Shown here one piece after another: positions 26,039 through 33,528 of a DNA stretch of 61,443 nucleotides; within the stretch, counting starts at the first letter, position 1; every line of letters begins with the position of its first letter. The position numbers and the translations under genes are program-made. Origin of the DNA: an uncultured Lachnospiraceae bacterium (GTDB taxonomy: Bacteria > Bacillota > Clostridia > Lachnospirales > Lachnospiraceae); assembly GCA_945827805.1 (NCBI GenBank), contig CALZOU010000002.1, positions 1-61,443 on the forward strand, read 5' to 3'. The notes beneath the pieces are model-generated. The model made no database searches. It worked only from the letters and a program-made list of their open reading frames with translations, and was not told where the DNA came from.

Positions 26039-26992
26039 ATGAAACTTGGAATATTAGGTACGGCAGATATCGCTTTTCGCCGCTTTTTACCCGCATTGCA
26101 AAAATGCCCCGATATCACGTACGCAGGTGTCGCCTCACGGACACCGGAAAAAGGGGAAAAGTTCCGGGAAACCTATGGCGGACAGATCTACGGCTCCTAC
26201 GATGAACTTCTGGAAGACGATACCATCGATGCCGTATATGTGCCCCTTCCCCCAGCCTTACATTTTTACTGGGGAAAAAAGGTACTGGAATCCGGCAAAC
26301 ACCTGCTGATGGAAAAGCCTTTCACTACATCTGCCGAAGATACAGAAGCACTTCTGCAGCTGGCCAAACAGAAAGGCCTGACTGTTCATGAAAACTATAT
26401 GTTTTTATACCATGAGCAGCTTAACTGCATTCGTCGGCTGGTCGATGGCGGCGAGCTCGGCGATATCCGTCTTTATCGTATGGCTTTTGGTTTTCCCATG
26501 CGTGGAAAAGATGACTTTCGCTATATAAAAGAACTCGGAGGAGGCGCTCTGCTGGATTGCGGAGGCTATCCGGTCCGTCTGGCACTGGAACTGATGGGAG
26601 ATACCACCCAGGTGGTACAATCCCGGCTTACTCAGCCGGACAATTATCAGGTGGATCTCTATGGAAATGCCGTTCTGGAAAATGGATCCGGTCAGACATC
26701 CCAGATATCTTTTGGTATGGACAATGCCTACCAGTGTCAGCTGGAAATCTGGGGAAGCAAAGCCACATTGATCGCTCCCCGTATTTTTACCGCCGGTGAC
26801 AATTATGCACCGGAACTGATCATCCGTACGTCTTCCGATGAAACGCGTACGGTATTGCCTGCCGATGATCAGTTTTTACATTCGATAGAGCATTTTTTGC
26901 AAAATGTGCAGCAGCACACTTTCACAGATGTGCAGGCTATGATCAGAAAACAAAGCAAACTCGTAGAAACAATTCTGACAAAGGAGAAATAA
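26039..26992 (+). CDS. Gfo/Idh/MocA oxidoreductase, probable NDP-hexose 3-ketoreductase
   Basis: 317 residues. N-terminal Rossmann fold with the variant ILGTADIA (5-12), the signature EKP (92-94) that carries the catalytic Lys, then the C-terminal alpha/beta domain with GGGALLDCGGYPV. Enzymes of this family (TylC1, KijD10, SpnN) reduce the C3 ketone left by the 2,3-dehydratase; the assignment rests on the family plus its place one base after the dehydratase stop and two bases before the aminotransferase. Its GGAGG ribosome site lies inside the end of the preceding gene. The stereochemistry at C3 cannot be predicted. Confidence 0.85.
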   Translation: MKLGILGTADIAFRRFLPALQKCPDITYAGVASRTPEKGEKFRETYGGQIYGSYDELLEDDTIDAVYVPLPPALHFYWGKKVLESGKHLLMEKPFTTSAEDTEALLQLAKQKGLTVHENYMFLYHEQLNCIRRLVDGGELGDIRLYRMAFGFPMRGKDDFRYIKELGGGALLDCGGYPVRLALELMGDTTQVVQSRLTQPDNYQVDLYGNAVLENGSGQTSQISFGMDNAYQCQLEIWGSKATLIAPRIFTAGDNYAPELIIRTSSDETRTVLPADDQFLHSIEHFLQNVQQHTFTDVQAMIRKQSKLVETILTKEK

Positions 26993-26994
26993 TC

Positions 26995-28119
26995 ATGATT
27001 CCATTTAACAAAGCCACTGTCTCCGATCTGGAAGAACAATATCTGCTGGATGCGCTTCACCACAGCAAACTGTCCGGAGACGGCAAATATACCATGAAAG
27101 TTTACGATCAGTTCAGGGAGCGTTTCGGCATAGAAAATATGCTGCTGACCACTTCCGGTACTACTGCACTGGAGATGGCTTCGCTGTTGATCGATCTGGA
27201 ACCGGGAGACGAAGTTATCGTACCTTCCTTCACGTTTTCTTCTACCGTAAATGCATTTTTACTGCGCAGAGCCACTCCGGTCTTCTGCGATATCCGTCCG
27301 GATACCTTTAATATGGATGAGACTTTGATCGAGGGACTGATCACTCCGCGTACAAAGGCTATCTACTGTGTAGACTATGCCGGTGTTCCCTGCGACATGG
27401 ATGTGATCAATGCCATTGCCGACAAGCATGGTCTGTTTGTTATCGAGGATGCTGCTCAGGCTGTGGGTTCTACCTACAAAGGACAGTTTGCCGGCACACT
27501 GTCTGAGTTTGGATGCTATTCTTTTCATGAAACCAAAAACTATGTCATGGGTGAGGGCGGTGCCATCATATTAAATGAAGAAAAATACATGGATCGTGCA
27601 GAGATCATCCGGGAGAAAGGTACAAACCGCCGTCAGGTATTAAAGGGATGGACAGACAAATACACCTGGCACGACATTGGTTCCTCGTTCCTGCCTTCCG
27701 ATCTTCTGGCTGCTATTCTCTGTGCTCAGATGGATCGTTATGATGAGATCATGGATAAGCGTATGGCAATCTGGAATACATATCAGGAACAGCTTAAACC
27801 GCTGGAGGATGCCGGTAAGCTGCGCCGGGCTATTATCCCGGATTATGTGCAGCATAATGGACACATGTATAATATCGTACTTCCGTCCGATCAGATTCGC
27901 ACTCGTCTGGTGGATGAGTTGAAAAAGAGGGATATTATGGCGTATATCTGTTATGTTCCGCTTCATTCTGCACCTATGGGACAAAAGCTGGGAAATCGTC
28001 CGGAGGATTGTCCGGTTACTGAGGAGTATGGTGCCAGGGTGCTTCGTCTGCCGCTGTATGCGGATATGCAGATGGCGCAGGCTGAGTATGTGGTGGAGCA
28101 GATTACGGAAATTCTGTAA
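26995..28119 (+). CDS. DegT/WecE-type sugar 4-aminotransferase
   Basis: PLP enzyme of 374 residues that should transfer an amino group, usually from glutamate, to the C4 ketone of a dTDP-sugar. Similarity to E. coli WecE (RffA) is extensive: MIPFNKATV at the start, LSGDGKYT, EDAAQAVGSTYKG, and SFHETKN with the PLP lysine at 181 as in WecE, then REKGTNRRQ and DKYTWHDIGSS. Preceded by AAGGAG and 2 bases after the reductase stop. After the dehydratase and reductase the expected product is a dTDP-4-amino-2,4,6-trideoxyhexose. Hairpin element B follows 37 bases after the stop and may end the transcript. Confidence 0.9.
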   Translation: MIPFNKATVSDLEEQYLLDALHHSKLSGDGKYTMKVYDQFRERFGIENMLLTTSGTTALEMASLLIDLEPGDEVIVPSFTFSSTVNAFLLRRATPVFCDIRPDTFNMDETLIEGLITPRTKAIYCVDYAGVPCDMDVINAIADKHGLFVIEDAAQAVGSTYKGQFAGTLSEFGCYSFHETKNYVMGEGGAIILNEEKYMDRAEIIREKGTNRRQVLKGWTDKYTWHDIGSSFLPSDLLAAILCAQMDRYDEIMDKRMAIWNTYQEQLKPLEDAGKLRRAIIPDYVQHNGHMYNIVLPSDQIRTRLVDELKKRDIMAYICYVPLHSAPMGQKLGNRPEDCPVTEEYGARVLRLPLYADMQMAQAEYVVEQITEIL

Positions 28120-28156
28120 AATGCACGCTCGGTGAACTTGTTTTTTTAATTTTGAC

Positions 28157-28316
28157 GCAATAAATGACCGGCCCCGGCTGTCGGGCTGCTGCTATATATA
28201 CTTTCTGCTCTCCTACTGCGCTCGCTCCGAGCCTGTAGTCTCGGAGTCGTGCTCGTTAAAGTCGTTTGAAAGTATATATAGCAGCAGCCCGACAGCCGGG
28301 GCCGGTCATTTATTGC
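28157..28316 (+). repeat. Long-hairpin element, copy B
   Basis: Perfect inverted arms of 49 bp (28157-28205 and 28268-28316) around a 62-base centre. Bases 28210-28264 are identical to copy A's centre on its minus strand. The inner hairpin is CTCCGAG (28225-28231), loop CCTGTAGT, CTCGGAG (28240-28246). The right arm runs over the last codon and stop of the convergent glycosyltransferase gene (28310-28316), so the arm has taken in, or been built from, coding sequence. Confidence 0.95.
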
Positions 28317-29284
28317 TGTTTATTGAGATAATCTTTTTCATCCGTTCTCTCGCTTATGATGTAGCGGGGACGGTGCTTTGTTTCCAGGTAGATTTTGCCG
28401 ATGTATTCGCCGATCACGCCGAGACAGATGAGCTGAACGCCGCTGACGAAGCAGATGATGCTGGTCATGCTGGCCCAGCCGCTGACGGTCTGTCCCAGGA
28501 AAAACTCTATTACGGACCAGATCACACCGATGAAGCTGATCAGAGCTACAAGTAAGCCCAGACTGGTGATCAGCCGGATGGGCTTGATGCTTAAAGAGGT
28601 GATACCGTCAAAGGCCAGGGACAGCATTTTTTTTAATGGATAATGACTTTCTCCGGCCAGGCGTTGGTGTCGCTCGTAATAGACGGATGTACTTGGAAAT
28701 CCGACTAACGGTACCATGCCTCTGAGAAACAGGTTTACTTCTTTGTATTCTGCAAATTCCCGCAGCACACGGGAAGAAATCAGGCGGTAATCTGCATGAT
28801 TATAGACTACTTCTGCCCCCAGAAGGTTCATGAAACGATAAAATCCCTGGGCCGTGCTGCGTTTGAACACACTGTCTGCTTTTCTGTCACTGCGCACGCC
28901 GTAGACCACTTCACAGCCTTTGTGATAAGCTGCAACCATTTCTTCCATGGCATGCACATCATCCTGCCCGTCGCAGTCAATGGAAATCGTGATATCGAAA
29001 TCCGGCATCGCTTCCATCAGACCTGCCAACACCGAACTCTGGTGCCCCCGGTTACGACTCTGGCGGATCCCTTTGAAACACGGATCTGATGCCGCCAGAT
29101 CTGTAATGATCTTCCAGGTATCGTCCCGACTGCCATCATCCACAAAAAGGATCCTGCTGTCCCCGGAAATGTCATATGCATCCATCAAAGTCTGCAATTC
29201 TTCCCGAAACATGGGAGCTGTTACCGGTAACACTTCCTGCTCATTATAACAGGGGATCACTATACATAATCTGGTTTTGTCCAT
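28310..29284 (-). CDS. GtrB/DPM1-type polyprenyl-phosphate glycosyltransferase
   Basis: GT2 enzyme of 324 residues expected to put a sugar from a nucleotide donor onto undecaprenyl phosphate at the inner face of the membrane. Seen: VIPCYNEQE at the N-terminus, the FVDDGSRDDT nucleotide site, SIDCDGQDD as the metal-binding D-x-D region, and two C-terminal membrane helices (about 235-260 and 270-295) before GKIYLETKHRPRYIISER, the usual GtrB tail. AGGAG precedes the start. It follows the ATP-grasp gene by 35 bases. The donor sugar is unknown; the aminosugar of the neighbouring operon is one possibility. Confidence 0.9.
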   Translation of the reverse strand: MDKTRLCIVIPCYNEQEVLPVTAPMFREELQTLMDAYDISGDSRILFVDDGSRDDTWKIITDLAASDPCFKGIRQSRNRGHQSSVLAGLMEAMPDFDITISIDCDGQDDVHAMEEMVAAYHKGCEVVYGVRSDRKADSVFKRSTAQGFYRFMNLLGAEVVYNHADYRLISSRVLREFAEYKEVNLFLRGMVPLVGFPSTSVYYERHQRLAGESHYPLKKMLSLAFDGITSLSIKPIRLITSLGLLVALISFIGVIWSVIEFFLGQTVSGWASMTSIICFVSGVQLICLGVIGEYIGKIYLETKHRPRYIISERTDEKDYLNKQQ

Positions 29285-29319
29285 AATCTCCTACTTTTTC
29301 TCCGTCTTCTGCCATGTGA

Positions 29320-30510
29320 TCACAGCTTTTTTTCTTCCACGTCAATATGGATATGATTCAGCGCATCTTCCAGCACCTGTTCTGCTTTTTCCAGAGTCTC
29401 CGCTTTGGCGATCACATGACCGATACGGTGGGGACCGATATGGAAAGCATGCACTTCGTCCCCCGGTTTGTAATCAAACTGCACATCCACAAGATTCTCA
29501 GAAGGTGTATTTTCGTTTGTCTGCGAACGAATGACACCGTCTTTATCACTGATCAACAGTTTGCTTACATTGGGTACGGCTTTGTCACTGGCAAAAGAAA
29601 CTTTTTCGCCCAAGGCTACGCGTATCAGTTTTTCGTAATAATCAAACCCATAATAAATAGAAACAAGTTCTGCCAGACAAGTAGCTCCGGATCGGCCGCC
29701 GATCTCCAGCACGTATGTTTTGCCGTCTCTGAGAATAAAATCAGCGTTGATCGCACAGTTATCAAGACCCATAGCCTTAATAGCATTTACGAGCTGCACT
29801 TTGCAGTCCTCTATCACTTCCCTCGGCAGATCATACGGGGCAAAATGACCTACCGGCACACCGGTATCTCCCTGGAAAACAAAGTCGCCGTGGGGCAGGA
29901 TAAACTCTACCTCACCATCCTGTACAAATGCCTGCGCTCCAAACTCTTCACCCTCGATAAACTCTTCCACAAGGAAATAGTCCTTGCGGGTAGTCCCGGC
30001 AACATATGCCAAGGTATCATCAAATTCATCCTCACTGTTCACACGACGGATGCCGCGGCTTCCGGAAGAATCCACAGCTTTAAAAATCAGCGGAAACGTG
30101 AGTTCGGATGCTTTTTCTCTCAGATCAGAACCGTCCAGCTTTACCAGCCGGAAGCGGGCTGTACGTACACCATACTGCTCATACCGTTCTTTCATCTCCA
30201 GCTTATTGGAAGCGATCTGCGCCGCGTCAAAACTCAGTCCCTTAAGCCCCAGTTCATCACAGACCTTACCGATCGTGATCACTGCCACATCCGTACCGGC
30301 CGTTACGATACCATCGATCTGTTTTTCTTTAGCCACGCGAAGCACTGTCTCATAGTCCACTGTATTTTCATAGCAGTTTTCATCTGCCAGGGCAAATCCC
30401 GGGTAATTTCCCGGAATACTGACTGCTATCGTATGAATACCCATTCTCTTTGCCGTTTTGATCAGCGGCACCTGATAGATACCCGCTCCCATGATCATCA
30501 GTTTTTTCAT
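29320..30510 (-). CDS. ATP-grasp ligase
   Basis: 396 residues with an N-terminal Rossmann-like region (KLMIMGAGIYQVPLIKTAKRMG), a central ATP-grasp fold (FPLIFKAVDSSGSRGI lid strand, FLVEEFIEGEEFGAQAF hinge, INADFILRDGKTYVLEIGGRSGAT metal/active-site strand) and a small C-terminal domain. Such enzymes join a carboxylate to an amine or other nucleophile through an acyl phosphate. Its start overlaps the stop of the upstream glycosyltransferase gene (ATGA), so the two are coupled. Amidation of an amino sugar or an amino-acid decoration would fit the context, but the substrate is inference. Purine-type carboxylase relatives are less likely here. Confidence 0.85.
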   Translation of the reverse strand: MKKLMIMGAGIYQVPLIKTAKRMGIHTIAVSIPGNYPGFALADENCYENTVDYETVLRVAKEKQIDGIVTAGTDVAVITIGKVCDELGLKGLSFDAAQIASNKLEMKERYEQYGVRTARFRLVKLDGSDLREKASELTFPLIFKAVDSSGSRGIRRVNSEDEFDDTLAYVAGTTRKDYFLVEEFIEGEEFGAQAFVQDGEVEFILPHGDFVFQGDTGVPVGHFAPYDLPREVIEDCKVQLVNAIKAMGLDNCAINADFILRDGKTYVLEIGGRSGATCLAELVSIYYGFDYYEKLIRVALGEKVSFASDKAVPNVSKLLISDKDGVIRSQTNENTPSENLVDVQFDYKPGDEVHAFHIGPHRIGHVIAKAETLEKAEQVLEDALNHIHIDVEEKKL

Positions 30511-31448
30511 TGCTTATCCACATCCTTTCTCCCCAGCATCTCGCGAACGACATACTGCGGCTCACGATTGAGTCCCAAAAACATTCTTCCCACGTATTGC
30601 CCTACCAATCCCAGCACAAACAGATTGACACCGGAAAAGAAACAGATCGCAACCATCATAGACGGCCAGCCAATGGCCATTGTCGGAACCATCAATTTCC
30701 TTATCACCACAAAAAACGCTCCAATAATACCAAGGACTGAAAAAATGACGCCGCACCAGGTTGCCATCTTCAGGGGCACCACAGAGAATCCCATAATATT
30801 TGACCAGAGCTTAAACAGCTTGGAAAACGTATAACCTGAAGTCCCCACCTCACGTTCAAAGTGTTTGATCGGAACACAGCTGATGTTTCGTGTAGTCCGC
30901 AGAAACAGCCCCTGGATATACGCATACGGATTTTTGTATTCGATCACCGAATCCCGGACAAATTTCCGGATCACCCAGAAACTGGATGTTTTTAATTCTT
31001 TCGGCTTGCCGATCAGCACACGAACCGACAGATAGTTAAAATAGCTTCCCAGACTGCGGAATCCACTGGCTTTTTTCTCAGGATAATATCCATAGACGAT
31101 GTCATATCCCTTATCCAGTTCCGCCAACAGATACTGGATCTGTGAGGGGTGCGTCTGCATATCATCATCCATACCGATCAGGATATCACCTTCGGCATAA
31201 TTCAGTGCCGCCAGCAAAGCATTGTGCTGTCCCACATTTTTCGCCAGCAATACCGCTTTTACACAGGAATATTCCCTGTTCAATTCTTTCAGCCGGTTTG
31301 CTGTCTCTCCTCCATCCGGCGAACAGTCATCCACAAGAACAAACTCATACTCCGGATACCCTAATCGTTCCAGCTCCTTCGATGTCAGCTCCACCACCTT
31401 ACCGATAGTACGGCTTGATTTATAACATGGTATCACTACCGATATCAT
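30507..31448 (-). CDS. GT2 glycosyltransferase, GtrB-like
   Basis: 313 residues; the start at 31448 (MISVVIPCYK) is chosen because AAGGAG lies 8 bases upstream, unlike the ATG at 31475. Seen: VVIPCYKSSRTIGKV, VLVDDCSPDGG, GMDDDMQTHPSQI as the metal-binding site, a loop region, and two C-terminal helices (about 235-258 and 268-290) ending in GQYVGRMFLGLNREPQYVVRE, which matches ArnC/GtrB-type enzymes acting on undecaprenyl phosphate. ArnC-like enzymes use amino sugars, so this is the better candidate of the two neighbours for handling the 4-amino sugar. It overlaps the ATP-grasp gene by four bases. Confidence 0.9.
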   Translation of the reverse strand: MISVVIPCYKSSRTIGKVVELTSKELERLGYPEYEFVLVDDCSPDGGETANRLKELNREYSCVKAVLLAKNVGQHNALLAALNYAEGDILIGMDDDMQTHPSQIQYLLAELDKGYDIVYGYYPEKKASGFRSLGSYFNYLSVRVLIGKPKELKTSSFWVIRKFVRDSVIEYKNPYAYIQGLFLRTTRNISCVPIKHFEREVGTSGYTFSKLFKLWSNIMGFSVVPLKMATWCGVIFSVLGIIGAFFVVIRKLMVPTMAIGWPSMMVAICFFSGVNLFVLGLVGQYVGRMFLGLNREPQYVVREMLGRKDVDKQ

Positions 31449-31510
31449 CTGTTTCGCTCCTTCCCGGGTATTCATCCTGCGATCAGATGATCGCAGATTT
31501 TCTCTCTTGT

Positions 31511-33526
31511 TCAGAATACCTTTTCTTTCAAAAACGTGTAAATACGTTCTGTATTTTTTCCATCATGGAATTTGTTGATCTCCAGATACCGCCTCTCATA
31601 CTCCTCTGTACGGAAGTAATCCAGATGGATCTTCCCATCCACAAGTCCCGGCTGCAGGATCTTTTCTAACGTTTCCGCATCCAGTGCACGGAAACCGATA
31701 TATTCATCCGGCTGCGGCACCAGCGGCATCTGCATATACGTTTCGAACCTTTCCAGGTCCGGCTGATAAAATACTACACCGCCGCCCTGATAAAAGCTGT
31801 TGTATCCCACAGAAGAATAATCCGTGATCAGCAATTTTGCAAGACCTAATACTTCCGAAATCGGACGGGTCCAGATCTTATCCTCTCCCACTGCCGCTTT
31901 CAGACCTTCCAGAACTTTCGGATGCGGAACAATTATAATTTTCTCCTCCGGAATATAGTTCTTCAGAATATCATACACCTGCATAGTGTACTGATAATAT
32001 GTCGAATCTTCAAATTTCTCAATAAAATTCTCATAAGGACGCCAGGTCATCATGATCACGACCTTGTCCTCCGTGGATGCATTGATATGTTTGTATTGAC
32101 AATAATCAAACATCATCATACCTGTGATCAGATTGCGTTCCAGCGGAGTGCCCATCATACGATTGACAGCCGCCCCTTCTTTTTCGCTGCTGACAACGAT
32201 ATAGGCCGGCTCACCGGCTTTGCCTACAGAGAACGTGGATCTGGTACCCTGAGGTTTCAGATACGTTATACCGTGCTGCAGGAAAATAAAGGGATGTTTG
32301 CACAAATTCCAGCGCACCAGACGGCTGTTGTCATCCATCAGAGACAGATGGATCGGCGCTTCGGTGGAAACAAAGCAGTCCACATTAAAGATCAGATAAT
32401 AATACTTCCAGGAAAACTTTGCCACCACATGGTGCTCTTTTCCCACCCGGGCAAAATCCGGTGAATTCTTATCCAGAATATAGTAGCATTTCGCCTGTCC
32501 ATCCCGGTCGCAGCGCTGAAACAGTTCAAAGGTACCTTCTTCCGCCTTGGCCGCCAGTTTTTCATAAAACAGGGCGATCTTCTTTCTTCGGAAATATTTG
32601 AACAGCTTGCCGCTGTAAAACAATGCCGCCGTCACCGGACGGGATTCCTTAAAACGGAAAGACAGGCTGTGTTCTATCTCCTCCATGGGACGTTTGACCA
32701 GCGTCAGATGACCATAGAAGGTTCTTCTCACCTGCAAAGCCAGATCCCGGACATAGGTGCTTTTCAGTGGAACGTAATATTCTTTGTTCTCGTGCTGCTT
32801 TTTCGGTGTATTTCTGAATTTCTTTGTTATCGAATATTTGATATAAATGCCTTCAATCTTTAACCATACAGAAAACTTTGTACCGCCCATTTTCAGAATC
32901 TCGGCAAAATCCTCCAACGGGAAAGAAAATCTTCGGAAATACTTTGGTCTGTATTTGCCAAAACGGGAAAGGCCCTTAGGACATACGGGAATATCATAAT
33001 GTTTCAGATCACTTAACTGGTTCATGCCAAAATAAGCACCTTCAACCTTTAATCCATAATTGTTCTCCGCATAGCAGAAGGTGTCCACCACGATTCTTTT
33101 GCTGTTCATGCCCAGATGGCGAACCACAGCATTAAAGCGAACCAGACTGTGATAGATCCTCTCTCGTCTTCCAAACATCATGAAAATTTTTCTGTGATGG
33201 GAAAATACGGCGATCATCTCCTCTTTTCTGTGAGGATCATCCAGATCGTAATATTGATCATAGGACTCCCGTTTCAGCTCCGCTTCTGTTTTCACCACAA
33301 ACTGCTGCTCCAGCTCATCTTGATCCGGCTGCTCCCGGACAATGAAATCCTCCGGCAAAGCTTCCAGCATATATAACTGCTGATTTTCTTCTGCAGAGAT
33401 TTCAAAATCCAGGGTATACCGGGTATCCGGCTCCAGAACAGACAACTCTACTCTAAGCTCTGCATTTTCGCTCTCTCTTCGAATAACAAGAGTATTATCT
33501 TCCAGTTTACATATCAGTTTATGCAT
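31511..33526 (-). CDS. CDP-glycerol glycerophosphotransferase-like protein (TagF family)
   Basis: 671 residues. The C-terminal 370 residues form the glycerophosphotransferase fold of TagB/TagF: FLQHGITYLKP with the conserved His, PHPKVLEG with the second conserved His, and TDYSSVGYNSFYQGG. The N-terminal 300 residues are a variable beta-rich domain seen in several clostridial relatives. Expected role: add or polymerise glycerol-phosphate units (or another CDP-polyol) on a lipid-linked wall polymer at the inner membrane face. GGAG precedes the ATG and the YfhO-like gene ends two bases upstream, so they form an operon. A perfect 8-bp hairpin (31477-31496) lies between it and the next gene. Confidence 0.88.
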   Translation of the reverse strand: MHKLICKLEDNTLVIRRESENAELRVELSVLEPDTRYTLDFEISAEENQQLYMLEALPEDFIVREQPDQDELEQQFVVKTEAELKRESYDQYYDLDDPHRKEEMIAVFSHHRKIFMMFGRRERIYHSLVRFNAVVRHLGMNSKRIVVDTFCYAENNYGLKVEGAYFGMNQLSDLKHYDIPVCPKGLSRFGKYRPKYFRRFSFPLEDFAEILKMGGTKFSVWLKIEGIYIKYSITKKFRNTPKKQHENKEYYVPLKSTYVRDLALQVRRTFYGHLTLVKRPMEEIEHSLSFRFKESRPVTAALFYSGKLFKYFRRKKIALFYEKLAAKAEEGTFELFQRCDRDGQAKCYYILDKNSPDFARVGKEHHVVAKFSWKYYYLIFNVDCFVSTEAPIHLSLMDDNSRLVRWNLCKHPFIFLQHGITYLKPQGTRSTFSVGKAGEPAYIVVSSEKEGAAVNRMMGTPLERNLITGMMMFDYCQYKHINASTEDKVVIMMTWRPYENFIEKFEDSTYYQYTMQVYDILKNYIPEEKIIIVPHPKVLEGLKAAVGEDKIWTRPISEVLGLAKLLITDYSSVGYNSFYQGGGVVFYQPDLERFETYMQMPLVPQPDEYIGFRALDAETLEKILQPGLVDGKIHLDYFRTEEYERRYLEINKFHDGKNTERIYTFLKEKVF

Positions 33527-33528
33527 AA

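Noticed and set aside
31477-31496. Perfect 8-bp hairpin CTGCGATC/GATCGCAG between the TagF-like and GT2 genes as a terminator
   Set aside because: On the transcribed (minus) strand no T-run follows; it leads straight into the next ribosome site, so it may affect processing but is not a terminator by sequence.
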